Origin: Williamsia herbipolensis
GTDB taxonomy: Bacteria; Actinomycetota; Actinomycetes; Mycobacteriales; Mycobacteriaceae
NCBI RefSeq assembly: GCF_000964005.1
Contig: NZ_JXYP01000011.1
Coordinates: forward strand, 62,001 to 126,000
Length of the DNA: 64,000 bases
Direction of reading: 5' to 3'
Each line of letters begins with the position of its first letter. Within the stretch, counting starts at the first letter, position 1. Shown here piece after piece: positions 8,782 through 19,368 of this stretch. Under the pieces are notes generated by a model, which saw only the letters and a program-made list of their open reading frames with translations, was not told the DNA's origin and made no database searches. A program made the position numbers and the translations under genes.

Positions 8782-9741
8782 GTGATCAACGTTCAAGGAC
8801 TGACCAAGACCTACGGGGCCACCCGTGCGGTCGACGACCTCACGTTCGAGGTGAAACCCGGCATGGTCACCGGCTTCCTGGGCCCCAACGGCGCGGGCAA
8901 GTCGACCACCATGCGGATGATGCTCGGACTCGACAACCCGACCTCGGGCACCGCCACCATCAACGGCCGCCCGTACCGCGAACTCACCGATCCGCTCCGC
9001 CAGGTCGGTGCCCTGCTCGACGCGAAGTGGGTGCACCCGAACCGTTCGGCACGCTCGCACCTGCGGTGGATGGCCGCGGCCAGCGGTGTACCCGTCAGCC
9101 GGGTCGACCAGGTGCTCGAGGACGTCGGGCTCACCGCCGTCGCGGGCAAGAAGGCCGGCGGGTTCTCCCTCGGCATGTCCCAGCGCCTCGGACTCGCGGG
9201 TGCGCTTCTCGGCGACCCCGGCGTCCTGCTGTTCGACGAGCCGGTCAACGGTCTCGATCCCGAGGGCATCGTGTGGATCCGCAAGTTCATGCGGGCACTG
9301 GCCACCCAGGGCCGCACGGTGCTCGTGTCGAGCCACCTCCTGACCGAGATGTCGCTCACCGCTGATCATCTCGTGGTGATCGGTCAGGGACGTCTGATGG
9401 CCGACTGCTCGGTCAAGGAGTTCACCAGCCAGGCCCAGCGCATCGTCACCGTCCGCAGTCCGCAGCTGCCGCAGCTGCACACCGCGCTCGTCGCCCAGGG
9501 CCTCGCGCCCGCACCGGCCGCCGACGGCTCGTCGGCGATGACCGTCCCCGACGTCACGACCGACCAGATCGGCGAGATCGCCGCGGCGAACTCGATCGTG
9601 CTGCACGAGCTCTCGGGCAGCACCGCCTCCCTCGAGGAGGTGTTCATGGCCCTGACCGCGAGTTCCGTGCAGTACAGCGGGGCGAAGAACACCGCACCGG
9701 GATCGGGCGCGCCGACGAACTTCCCCGGAGGACAGCAGTGA
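8782..9741 (+). CDS. ABC transporter ATP-binding protein (ABC-2 type)
   Basis: The 319-residue ATPase has Walker A GPNGAGKST, the signature SLGMSQR and Walker B VLLFDEPVNGLDP, followed by the D-loop, an H-loop histidine (SSHLLTE) and a C-terminal extension. Together with the permease that overlaps its end (GTGA), it forms a two-gene ABC-2 exporter. The substrate is unknown; single ATPase plus single permease pairs of this type often confer antibiotic or peptide resistance. GTG 8782 has no good spacing to a ribosome-binding site, so the mRNA may be nearly leaderless. Confidence 0.88.
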   Translation: MINVQGLTKTYGATRAVDDLTFEVKPGMVTGFLGPNGAGKSTTMRMMLGLDNPTSGTATINGRPYRELTDPLRQVGALLDAKWVHPNRSARSHLRWMAAASGVPVSRVDQVLEDVGLTAVAGKKAGGFSLGMSQRLGLAGALLGDPGVLLFDEPVNGLDPEGIVWIRKFMRALATQGRTVLVSSHLLTEMSLTADHLVVIGQGRLMADCSVKEFTSQAQRIVTVRSPQLPQLHTALVAQGLAPAPAADGSSAMTVPDVTTDQIGEIAAANSIVLHELSGSTASLEEVFMALTASSVQYSGAKNTAPGSGAPTNFPGGQQ

Positions 9742-10508
9742 TCACCAACGCCATCAACGCCGAGCGCATCAAGCTCCTGAGCACCAAGTCGCCGTACTGG
9801 TGCGTCGGGATCGTGGTGGTCCTCGGCATCCTCATCGCGGTCCTGGTCGGCTTCGCCGACTCGTCACTGAGCGCGTCCGAACCTCTGCTCGGGGCACCGG
9901 GATATCTCATCGGTGTCACCCAGTTCGGCGTGCTGGTCCTCATGATCATGGCCGTCCTCGCGGTGACCAGCGAGTACCGGTTCGGGACCATCCGCACCAC
10001 GTTCCAGGCCATCCCCGCCCGCTCGAGCGTCATGTACGCCAAGGCTGTCGTCTACGGCGGCGTGTCCTTCGTGGTGACCCTCGTCCTCGCGTTCGTGGCC
10101 GTCCCGCTCGGCAAAGCGCTGGCCGGTGACCGGTCGAGTCAGGTCGATCTGCTGGGCGGTGACGCCGTGCGCCAGTACTGGGGCGTGCCGGTGTACATGG
10201 CGCTGTGCGTGCTGATCGGCCTCGGTGTCGGCGCGATCGTGCAGCAGAGCGCGGGCGCGATCGTCATCGTCCTCATCTGGCCGCTCGCACTGGAGCTCAT
10301 CCTCTCGAGCATCCCGAAGGTGAAGGTCGTCGCGCCCTACCTGCCGTTCAACAACGCCAGTCGGTTCCTCGCGGGCGGTTCCGACGTCAACGGCGGCGGC
10401 AGCATCGACTACCCGTGGAACGACTACGGCTCGCTGATCTACTTCGCCGTGTGGGCGATCGGCCTGTTCGCGGTCGGCATCGTCCTGACGAACCGACGCG
10501 ACGCCTGA
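9738..10508 (+). CDS. ABC-2 type transporter permease
   Basis: The 256-residue protein has six hydrophobic segments and the ABC-2 feature SEYRFGTIRTTF after the second one. It starts at GTG 9738, overlapping the stop of the ATPase gene. It is the membrane partner of that ATPase; cargo unknown. Confidence 0.85.
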   Translation: MITNAINAERIKLLSTKSPYWCVGIVVVLGILIAVLVGFADSSLSASEPLLGAPGYLIGVTQFGVLVLMIMAVLAVTSEYRFGTIRTTFQAIPARSSVMYAKAVVYGGVSFVVTLVLAFVAVPLGKALAGDRSSQVDLLGGDAVRQYWGVPVYMALCVLIGLGVGAIVQQSAGAIVIVLIWPLALELILSSIPKVKVVAPYLPFNNASRFLAGGSDVNGGGSIDYPWNDYGSLIYFAVWAIGLFAVGIVLTNRRDA

Positions 10509-10529
10509 GCTCTCGCGCTCCCTGCTCGA

Positions 10530-11375
10530 CTACGGACCGGCGACCCGCCACAGCGGGTTGACCGGTCCGTGGCCTTTCCCGAGGGGATAGGACCAGCGGA
10601 TCGACTCGCTCACCCACGCCTTGGCGAAGGTGGCGGCGTCGGGCACCGACATCCCGTGTGCGAGCGCCGAACACATCGCCGAGGCGAGGGTGTCGCCGGC
10701 GCCGTGATCGTGCGGGGTGTCGATGCGCACGTGCTCGAACTCGAGGAATTCGGTCCCGTCGTAGAGGATGTCGGCGCTGCGCGGGCTGCTGCGCAGATGA
10801 CCGCCCTTCACCATCGCCCACTGCGCGCCCATCTCGTGCAGCACGACCGCGGCCTGCCGCTGGGTGTCGCCGTCGACGACGTCGATGCCGGTGATCAGCC
10901 GGACCTCGTCGAGGTTCGGGGTGACCACGGTCGCGATCGGGATGAGCCGGTCACGCAGGGTGTCCATCGCCTCGGGTGCCAGCAGCTGGTGACCGTGCAT
11001 CGACGCGCACACCGGGTCGACGACCAGGGGGATGGCGCGGTCGCGGCCCAGTCCCACCTCGGCCGCGACGTCGACGATGGCGTCGATGATCGCGCCGTTG
11101 GCGAGCATCCCGGTCTTCATCGCCTGCACGCCGATGTCGGTGACCACCGCGCGGATCTGCCCGGCCACGACCTCCGGGGGGATGGTGTGCACCGCGCTCA
11201 CACCGAGCGAGTTCTGCACGGTGACCGCGGTGACCGCGACGCACCCGTGCACCCCGGACAGGGCGAAGGTCCGCAGGTCGGCGGCCACCCCGGCGCCGCC
11301 ACCGGAATCGGTGCCCGCGATCGTCATCGCTCGGACCGGGGTGGCGCCCAGGGGCGCCGACGGCAACAGGTTCAT
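10530..11375 (-). CDS. thiD: Hydroxymethylpyrimidine/phosphomethylpyrimidine kinase ThiD
   Basis: ThiD phosphorylates HMP twice to give the pyrimidine half of thiamine. The 281-residue ribokinase-family protein shows TIAGTDSGGGAGV near the N-terminus, the KTGML segment, VVDPVC, TPNLDE, VKGGH and the catalytic DHGAGDTLASA motif. It lies just downstream of thiC on the same strand with 35 nt between, as in Rv0422c-Rv0423c, so both are probably on the transcript controlled by the second TPP riboswitch. Confidence 0.93.
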   Translation of the reverse strand: MNLLPSAPLGATPVRAMTIAGTDSGGGAGVAADLRTFALSGVHGCVAVTAVTVQNSLGVSAVHTIPPEVVAGQIRAVVTDIGVQAMKTGMLANGAIIDAIVDVAAEVGLGRDRAIPLVVDPVCASMHGHQLLAPEAMDTLRDRLIPIATVVTPNLDEVRLITGIDVVDGDTQRQAAVVLHEMGAQWAMVKGGHLRSSPRSADILYDGTEFLEFEHVRIDTPHDHGAGDTLASAMCSALAHGMSVPDAATFAKAWVSESIRWSYPLGKGHGPVNPLWRVAGP

Positions 11376-11410
11376 CGGTCCATCATCCCCGGGCCGTGGC
11401 GGGATCGCCG

Positions 11411-13157
<1,747 letters not shown>

Positions 13158-13359
13158 CGTTTTCGGTTGTGTGGTCGTGCGTCGAGCACATGCATCGCGG
13201 TGCTCACCGGCAACCGTACGCGATCGTTGCGGTGCTGTGATCGGCTCCAACGCCCTCGACTCGATGTGGTTACGAGTGCCTGAACCTTGGAAAAACTACG
13301 CCACCGTAGGTACGAGCCGATGTACTGTGATGGCTGTCACATTCGAGAGGAGGTCGCTG

Positions 13360-13704
13360 ATGCAGGTCCGTCGTAAGAAGAAGCCACCGCAGTCGGCGCA
13401 ATCGATCCTGCACCAGATCTCCGAGGTGGTGCACAACGCCGACCGCGACCGGTTCGAGCTGTACGTCGCGGGCGACCTCGTCGGTGTCCTCGGCTATCAG
13501 GTCGACCAGGTCGACGGTCAACGCGTGATGACGGTGCTCCACACCGTCCTCTACGACGAGTTCACCGGGCACGGTCTGGCCTCGCGTCTCACCACCGGCG
13601 CGTTGCAGTACGTCGTCGACACGGGCGCGAAAGTGCGTCCCATCTGCACGTTCACCCGCCACTACCTGGCCACGCACCCCGGCGTCGCACCCATCGCCGC
13701 CTAA
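13360..13704 (+). CDS. Small GNAT-fold N-acetyltransferase (YjdJ/GtN type)
   Basis: The 114-residue protein has the compact GCN5-like fold seen in the DUF1794/YjdJ group: a DRFELYVAGDLVGVLGYQ sheet, a TVLYDEFTGHGLASRL acetyl-CoA loop and a CTFTRHYLATHP end. ATG 13360 is chosen because GAGAGGAGG lies 7 nt upstream; an earlier in-frame ATG (13330) precedes that site. The substrate is unknown. It is divergent from thiC. Confidence 0.75.
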   Translation: MQVRRKKKPPQSAQSILHQISEVVHNADRDRFELYVAGDLVGVLGYQVDQVDGQRVMTVLHTVLYDEFTGHGLASRLTTGALQYVVDTGAKVRPICTFTRHYLATHPGVAPIAA

Positions 13705-13727
13705 CCGACGGCGCTTCCGGCCTTTAG

Positions 13728-13746
13728 TTAGGTTACCCTCGCCTCA
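13728..13746. promoter_or_regulatory. IdeR/DtxR-like iron box upstream of the SIP gene
   Basis: TTAGGTTACCCTCGCCTCA matches the 19-bp IdeR consensus (TTAGGTTAGGCTAACCTAA) at about 14 positions. It lies 27 bp before the siderophore-interacting protein gene, in promoter position. Confidence 0.6.
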
Positions 13747-13772
13747 CTGACACTGAGGAAGAGGGAGCAACC

Positions 13773-14531
13773 ATGGGTGAATCCACGACGGCGTCGCCGT
13801 CCAAGGGATGGCAGGGCGCGGTCCTCAAGCTGTTCGGCGCCACCGACTTCACGATCACCGTGACCGGGTCGGAGGTCGTCACCGACTCCTACGTCCGGGT
13901 GTTCTTCACCGGGGGCGGACTGCTCGAGAAGACGCCCGTCCACCCCACGATGTGGGTGCGGTTGTGGTTCGAGGCCGACGGCAGCCTGCACCAGCGTGGC
14001 TACACCCTCGTCGATCCCGACCCCGCATCCGACAGCTTCGCCATCGAGTTCGCGGTCCACGAGGGCACCGCCGCGCGATGGGCCCAACACGTGACGGCCG
14101 GCGAGACCATCAACGCGACCGTGATGGGCTCGAAGTTCGCCTACCCCGATCCGGCGCCCGCGGGCTGGTTCCTCGCCGGCGACGCCGCATCGCTCGCCGC
14201 GATCAACTCCCTGCTCGACGCGATCTCCGCCTCGGCCGCACCCGAGGTGCCGGTGACGCTGTGGTTCGAGTACCAGCACGCGAGCGACCGCGATCTGCCG
14301 TTGCGCGCCCGTCCCGGCGACACCGTGCACTGGATCCCGCGCGGCAACGGGTCGGCGGTGGTCGACGCCGTCCGCGCGGCCGCGACGCCGTCGCCCGATC
14401 ACCACGGGTGGTTGGCACTGGAGGCCGCGGCCACCCGCGCCGTCACGTCGATCCTCAAGAAGGACTTCTCGCTCGGTCGGAAGTCGGTGACCTCGATGGC
14501 CTACTGGACCGAGGGCAAGTCCGCGGGCTGA
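13773..14531 (+). CDS. Siderophore-interacting protein (FAD-dependent ferric-siderophore reductase)
   Basis: SIP-family flavoproteins reduce ferric siderophores in the cytoplasm to release iron. The 252-residue protein has the FAD-binding RGYT motif at 75-78, a GWFLAGDAASLAAINSLL NAD(P)H-binding segment and the family's C-terminal GYW-like tail (TSMAYWTEG). ATG 13773 follows a GAGGAAGAGGGAG ribosome-binding site. The IdeR-like box directly upstream suggests expression under iron limitation. Its 3' end overlaps by 31 nt the converging salicyl-AMP ligase gene. Confidence 0.88.
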   Translation: MGESTTASPSKGWQGAVLKLFGATDFTITVTGSEVVTDSYVRVFFTGGGLLEKTPVHPTMWVRLWFEADGSLHQRGYTLVDPDPASDSFAIEFAVHEGTAARWAQHVTAGETINATVMGSKFAYPDPAPAGWFLAGDAASLAAINSLLDAISASAAPEVPVTLWFEYQHASDRDLPLRARPGDTVHWIPRGNGSAVVDAVRAAATPSPDHHGWLALEAAATRAVTSILKKDFSLGRKSVTSMAYWTEGKSAG

Positions 14532-16177
14532 TCCCCGTCGAGTGCATACCCGTCGAGCGCGCGCCGGAGTGCGGCCTTGTCGATCTTGCCGACCGCGGTC
14601 ACCGGCAGCGACGAGCGCGAACACACCGTGTCGGGCAGCTTGAACGTCGCCAACCCACGCTCGGCGAGGAAGCCGCGGACCTCGCCGAGCGACGGTGCCG
14701 CCGAGGGGGCGACCGCGGCCGAGATCACCAACACAGCGCAGATGCGTTCCCCCAGAGCGTCATCGGGCAGGCCGACCACCGCAGCCTGTGCGACGGCGGG
14801 GTGGGCGAGGAGGTGTTCCTCGATGTCGTCGGCGGCCACGTTCTCACCCGCGCGCACGATGGTGTCCTTGATACGGCCGGTGACGGCGAGATGTCCCGAC
14901 GGCAGGCGTCGGACGCGGTCACCCGAGCGATAGAAACCATCCGCGGTGAACGACCGCGCGTTGTGTTCCTCGGCGCGGTAGTACCCGCGGATCGTGTACG
15001 GCCCGCGGGTGAGCAGTTCCCCCTCGACACCGTCGGCGACGTCGTGCCCGTCGGGGTCGACGACGCGCACCTCGTCGAGCTCCGACATCGGCGCACCCTG
15101 CGACTCGTGGACCAACGCACGGGGATCGGTGAGGCGGGTGTAACAGATCAGCCCCTCCGCCATCCCGAACACCTGCTGGACCACGTCGCCGAGAGCGGCG
15201 TCGATCGCGACGGCGTCGGGGTGGGCCAGCTTCGCCCCGCCCACCTGCAGCAGCCGAAGCGACGACAGGTCGGCGGGCTCCCACTCGGTGGCCGCGCACC
15301 ACACCTGGGCGAGCGCAGGGACCAGCGCGGTCACGGTCACGCCGTGGCGTTCGATGATGTCGAAGGTGTTGTCGGGACTGGGGTTGTCGGTGAACACGGT
15401 GTGCGCGCCGACGGTGAGGGCGCCGAACAGGCCCGGGCAACACAGGGGGAAGTTGTGGGCGCCCGGCAGTGCCACGAGGTAGACGTCGCGAGCGATGAGT
15501 TCGGCGATCTCGGCGGACCGTCGGGCGTTGTAGCGGTAGTCGGCGTGGGTGCGCGCGATGAGTTTCGGCAGTCCGGTGGTCCCGCCCGACACCAGGAACA
15601 GCGCGGGCAACTGTGGATCGACCGCCCCGGTGCCGTCATGGCTCGGCAGGCTCGCCGGGTCGGCGTCGGGCGGGGCGGGGTGGGAACCGCCGCCCTCGAC
15701 GAACACCGCGGCGACCGCGGGGACGCGGTCGGACAACGCCGACGCGATCGCCGGTGCGTCGCCGACGTAGGCGACCGCGCCCGCGGTCTCGGCGAGGTGT
15801 GCGAGCTCGGTGACGCGGTGGGCGGGCAGCGACATCACCGGGGCGAGACCCGCGCGCAGCAGACCGAGGAGGTTGACGGCGAAAGCGGCAGAGTTGTTCT
15901 GGTGCAGGATGACCGGTGCGCCGGGCGTGAGACCGGCACCGAGGAACCCGGCAGCACGACGACGGGCTGCTTTGGCCAGCACGGCGTAGGTGAGGCTGCG
16001 GTCGGGGTCGCTGACCGCGGGAGCATGCGGGGTACGCGTGGCGGCGTCTTCGAGCAGGCCCCACAGCGGTGCATCGTCCACGACGCCGGCGGCGCGATAC
16101 CGCTGCAGGGCGTCGGGGTCGTGGGGGACGAAGCCGGTCGCGAGATGTGCCGTGGGGGTGGGTGTGGGCTGGGCCAT
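14501..16177 (-). CDS. mbtA: Salicyl-AMP ligase (aryl adenylating enzyme, MbtA/DhbE family)
   Basis: This stand-alone adenylation enzyme should activate an aryl acid and load it on the aryl carrier domain of the NRPS. The 558-residue protein has SGGTTGLPK (197-205), the aryl-pocket motif HNFPL (241-245), GMAEG and the C-terminal catalytic lysine in GKIDKAAL. Next to HNFPL it reads CC at 246-247. Cys247 aligns with DhbE Ser240, the position known to be Cys in salicylate-specific and Ser in dihydroxybenzoate-specific enzymes, so salicylate is predicted, which matches the MbtI-type neighbour. ATG 16177 is used; a TTG at 16189 is also in frame. It is divergent from the salicylate synthase with a shared iron box. 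Confidence 0.88.
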   Translation of the reverse strand: MAQPTPTPTAHLATGFVPHDPDALQRYRAAGVVDDAPLWGLLEDAATRTPHAPAVSDPDRSLTYAVLAKAARRRAAGFLGAGLTPGAPVILHQNNSAAFAVNLLGLLRAGLAPVMSLPAHRVTELAHLAETAGAVAYVGDAPAIASALSDRVPAVAAVFVEGGGSHPAPPDADPASLPSHDGTGAVDPQLPALFLVSGGTTGLPKLIARTHADYRYNARRSAEIAELIARDVYLVALPGAHNFPLCCPGLFGALTVGAHTVFTDNPSPDNTFDIIERHGVTVTALVPALAQVWCAATEWEPADLSSLRLLQVGGAKLAHPDAVAIDAALGDVVQQVFGMAEGLICYTRLTDPRALVHESQGAPMSELDEVRVVDPDGHDVADGVEGELLTRGPYTIRGYYRAEEHNARSFTADGFYRSGDRVRRLPSGHLAVTGRIKDTIVRAGENVAADDIEEHLLAHPAVAQAAVVGLPDDALGERICAVLVISAAVAPSAAPSLGEVRGFLAERGLATFKLPDTVCSRSSLPVTAVGKIDKAALRRALDGYALDGDQPADLPSVQ

Positions 16178-16200
16178 GACGACATTCAATCACGACTACG

Positions 16201-16219
16201 TTAGGGTAGCCTTTCCATA
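16201..16219. promoter_or_regulatory. IdeR/DtxR-like iron box between salicyl-AMP ligase and salicylate synthase
   Basis: TTAGGGTAGCCTTTCCATA matches the IdeR consensus at about 13 of 19 positions. It sits in the 91-bp divergent intergenic region and could control both the minus-strand ligase and the plus-strand operon starting with the salicylate synthase. Confidence 0.6.
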
Positions 16220-16268
16220 CTCGGTGGCTCGTCGATCCGGGCCCACATGACTCCAGGGAAGCAGACTC

Positions 16269-17597
16269 ATGTCGTTGACCTTCGACGCCGCACCACTCGA
16301 CACCCCCACTCTCGACCATTCCGGTGAGGCCGCACGGGTGATCGCCGCGTGGGCGGCGGCAGGGGAGTTCGGCGACCACGTCGCGTACGAACGCGATCGA
16401 CGGTGGACCTTCGCGGCCGGTGTGCGATCACGGATCGTGCTCACCCGCAACGAGATCCGCATACAGGACGGCGAACACGAGTCGACCGAGACGTGGACCG
16501 GCGAGCCGGCAGACGCACTGCGGAAGGCGGTGTCGTCACTGCCCACGGGCGGCGACTGGCGCGTCTACGGCTGGGTGGGCTTCGACTTCTGTGCGGCCCG
16601 GCACGGCCTGCTCGACCATGTCGCCGCCGACGCTGTCCTGGCGCATCTGATCGTCCCGGAGTTCGAGGCCCACGTCGACGCCGACGGCATCGACACCGGC
16701 ACCGCCGATCCCACCCGCGCCGGCCGCCTGCGCGAACTGGCCCGGGCCGCAGCCGATCCCGCGGGGAGCCACGAGGTCGACGTCGACACCGACACCGACG
16801 ACTACCGCGGCCGGGTCGCGACATCGATCGGCGAGATCGCGGCCGGCCGCTACCACAAGGTCATCATGTCGCGGGAGGTGTCGATACCCTTCGCCGTCGA
16901 CATCCCGGCCACCTACGCACGCGGCCGTGCCGCGAACACCCCGGCGCGATCGTTCCTGCTGTCGCTCGGCGGGTTGTCCGCGGCCGGGTTCAGCCCGGAA
17001 CTCGTCGTCGCCGTCGATGCCGAGGGGGTCGTGGTCACCGAACCGCTGGCGGGGACCCGTGCCCTCGGCGAATCGGCCGAGGCCGATCTGGCTGCGCGCG
17101 ACGACCTGCTGTCGGACGGCAAGGAGATCGCCGAGCACGCGATGTCGGTGCGGGCGTGCGTCGACGAGATCGCCTCGGTGTCGCGCTCCGGCTCGACCAC
17201 GGTCGACGAGTTCATGGAGGTGCGCCGCCGCGGCAGCGTGCAGCACCTCGCCTCGACGGTCAGCGGCCGCCTCGACGCCGGCGTCACCGCGTGGGACGCA
17301 CTCGCCGTGTTGTTCCCGTCGATCACCGCGTCCGGCATCCCGAAAGCCCCGGCTCTCGAGGCGATCTACCGTCTCGAACCCACCTCGCGGGGGCTGTACT
17401 CCGGTGCGGTGATGACCGCCTCGTCGACCGGGGAGCTCGAGGCCACGCTCGCCCTGCGCACCATCTTCGCCGACTCGGAGCATGCCTGGCTGCGGGCGGG
17501 AGCCGGGATCGTCGCCGCCTCGACACCGGACCGCGAGTTCACCGAGACCTGCGAGAAACTCCGCAGTGTCGCCCCCTACGTGGTGCCCGCCCGGTGA
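16269..17597 (+). CDS. mbtI: Salicylate synthase (MbtI/Irp9 type)
   Basis: MbtI-type enzymes convert chorismate through isochorismate to salicylate. The 442-residue chorismate-binding protein aligns closely by eye with M. tuberculosis MbtI through its catalytic half: KVIMSREVSIPFAVD, NTPARSFLLSLGG, ITEPLAGTRALG-like VTEPLAGTRALG, GSVQHLASTV, ITASGIPKA, LYSGAV, LRAGAGI and a C-terminal EFTETCEKL. It starts at ATG 16269 behind GGGAAGCAG. It is the first gene of a plus-strand operon that continues with the ABC exporter, ACP and acyltransferase, each overlapping the next by 4 nt except before the ACP. Confidence 0.92.
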   Translation: MSLTFDAAPLDTPTLDHSGEAARVIAAWAAAGEFGDHVAYERDRRWTFAAGVRSRIVLTRNEIRIQDGEHESTETWTGEPADALRKAVSSLPTGGDWRVYGWVGFDFCAARHGLLDHVAADAVLAHLIVPEFEAHVDADGIDTGTADPTRAGRLRELARAAADPAGSHEVDVDTDTDDYRGRVATSIGEIAAGRYHKVIMSREVSIPFAVDIPATYARGRAANTPARSFLLSLGGLSAAGFSPELVVAVDAEGVVVTEPLAGTRALGESAEADLAARDDLLSDGKEIAEHAMSVRACVDEIASVSRSGSTTVDEFMEVRRRGSVQHLASTVSGRLDAGVTAWDALAVLFPSITASGIPKAPALEAIYRLEPTSRGLYSGAVMTASSTGELEATLALRTIFADSEHAWLRAGAGIVAASTPDREFTETCEKLRSVAPYVVPAR

Positions 17598-18592
17598 CGG
17601 CCGATTCCGGGGCTCGCGACATCCCTGCGGTCACCGTCACCGACCTGGTGAAGACCTACGGCGGGGTGCGGGCGCTGAGCGGCATCTCGTTCACCGCCGC
17701 GCGCGGCGAGGTGCTCGGACTGCTGGGCCCCAACGGGAGCGGTAAGACGACGACGGTGTCGGTGCTGTCGACCCTGCAGCGGCCGACGACCGGGACCGCG
17801 CGGATCTGTGGTCGCGACGTCGTCGACGACGCGGGCCGCGTGCGCGAGTTGATCTCGCTCGCCGGCCAATACGCCTCGGTCGATCCCGGACTCACCACCG
17901 CGGAGAACCTGGCGGTGTTCGGTCGACTCACCGGACTGCGTGGCCGGCGCCTGGCGCACCGCATCGACGAACTGGTCGAGCAGTTCGACCTCGCCGCTGT
18001 CCGCGGACGGCGGGTGGGGCAGCTCTCGGGTGGGATGCGCCGCCGTGTCGACATCGCCGGCGCCCTGGTCACACGACCGGAGGTGGTGTTCCTGGACGAG
18101 CCGACAACGGGTCTCGATCCGCGCAGCCGTGCCGCGGTGTGGGACACCGTCGCCGGGCTCCGCGACGCCGGCATCACGGTGGTGCTCACCACGCAGTACC
18201 TCGAGGAGGCCGACCGCCTCGCCGACCGCATCGTGCTGCTCGACCGCGGCGCGGTGGTGGCGACGGGGACTCCCGGACAGCTGAAGTCCAGCGTCGGGGG
18301 TGCGGTCTGCGAGATCACCGTCGCCGACGGCGAGAACGCCCTCCGCGCAACCGCTCTGCTCGCCGGGTTCGAGCTCATCGACGTCGAGGAGAACCCGGCG
18401 GCCCCGTCCTCCGAACCGGGGCAGACGCGGCTCGTCGTGCGCGCGCCCGAGGGCGTGGGCACGGTCGGCGAGGTCATCGCCCGACTCGACGGCGTCGCCG
18501 ACGACGGGCACCGTGTCGAGGTCATCGACATCGGTCTCCGGCGCCCGTCGCTCGACGAGGTGTTCCTCCAACTCACCGACACCCCGGCATGA
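17594..18592 (+). CDS. ABC-2 exporter ATP-binding protein, DrrA type
   Basis: The 332-residue ATPase has Walker A GPNGSGKTT, signature QLSGGMRRR and Walker B VVFLDEPTTGLDP, with a long C-terminal DrrA-like extension. GTG 17594 overlaps the salicylate synthase stop. With the next two permease genes it forms a daunorubicin-type exporter. Its position inside the siderophore operon suggests that it secretes the siderophore or a lipidated precursor. Confidence 0.88.
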   Translation: MTADSGARDIPAVTVTDLVKTYGGVRALSGISFTAARGEVLGLLGPNGSGKTTTVSVLSTLQRPTTGTARICGRDVVDDAGRVRELISLAGQYASVDPGLTTAENLAVFGRLTGLRGRRLAHRIDELVEQFDLAAVRGRRVGQLSGGMRRRVDIAGALVTRPEVVFLDEPTTGLDPRSRAAVWDTVAGLRDAGITVVLTTQYLEEADRLADRIVLLDRGAVVATGTPGQLKSSVGGAVCEITVADGENALRATALLAGFELIDVEENPAAPSSEPGQTRLVVRAPEGVGTVGEVIARLDGVADDGHRVEVIDIGLRRPSLDEVFLQLTDTPA

Positions 18593-19368
18593 CCGCTGTC
18601 CTCGACCGCTCGTCGGTCGGACTGGTGTCGGCGTCGACGACGTTGGCGGGTCGGAAGATCCGTGCGGCCGTCCGCTCCGGCGACGCGACGTTCGCGCTGT
18701 TGAGCCCGGCTGTCTTCTTCGTCTGCTTCTATACCCCGCTGCACCGTCGATTCGAGGCCGGCGGCGGCGACTACGCCCAGTTCCTCACCCCGCTGATCCT
18801 GGTGCAGGCCGGGCTGTTCGCCGCCATTGCCGCCACCGAGTCGGCGGGAGCCGACGCACGCGCCGGGACGCGGATGCGGATGATGTCGATGCCGATCTCC
18901 CGCCTCGCGCCGGTCGTGGCGCGCATGACGTGGGTGTCGGTGCGGATGGTGATGTCGATCGCCGCGGGTGTGGCGATCGGTGTGGCGCTCGGGTTCCGAT
19001 TCGACGGATCACCCACCGACACTGCGCTGTTCGTGTTCCTGCTCGTCGTGTTCGCGGTCTCGGTCAGCCTGCTCACCGACGCGGTGGGCACCGTCGTCAC
19101 CGGATCGGCCGCGATCGCCGGCGTCCTGATGATCCCCCAACTCGTGCTGGTGATGGCCTCGACCGGGCTGGTGCCCGCCGAGGGCTTCCCGGGATGGGCA
19201 CAACCTTTTGTGCGCAACCAACCGGTGTCGGTGCTCACCGAGGTGCTGCGCGATCTCGCGTCGGGACGTCACGTCGATGGCGTCGCGGTCACCGCGTGGT
19301 CGGTGGGGCTGTTCGCGGCCGGCGTGCTCGCCGTCACCGTCGCCGGCCGACGACAGTTCCACCGATGA
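18589..19368 (+). CDS. ABC-2 exporter permease, DrrB type
   Basis: The 259-residue protein has six predicted membrane spans and the DrrB-like end motif EGFPGWAQPFVRNQPVSVLTE, typical of ABC-2 daunorubicin-type permeases. It overlaps the ATPase stop (ATGA) and is followed by a second permease in the same manner, giving a heterodimeric channel. Confidence 0.83.
   Translation: MTAVLDRSSVGLVSASTTLAGRKIRAAVRSGDATFALLSPAVFFVCFYTPLHRRFEAGGGDYAQFLTPLILVQAGLFAAIAATESAGADARAGTRMRMMSMPISRLAPVVARMTWVSVRMVMSIAAGVAIGVALGFRFDGSPTDTALFVFLLVVFAVSVSLLTDAVGTVVTGSAAIAGVLMIPQLVLVMASTGLVPAEGFPGWAQPFVRNQPVSVLTEVLRDLASGRHVDGVAVTAWSVGLFAAGVLAVTVAGRRQFHR

Noticed and set aside
13808-16204. A 798-residue plus-strand frame across the SIP and salicyl-AMP ligase genes
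   Set aside because: It is antisense to the ligase and out of frame with the SIP gene; composition is Arg/Gly-rich with no domain pattern.
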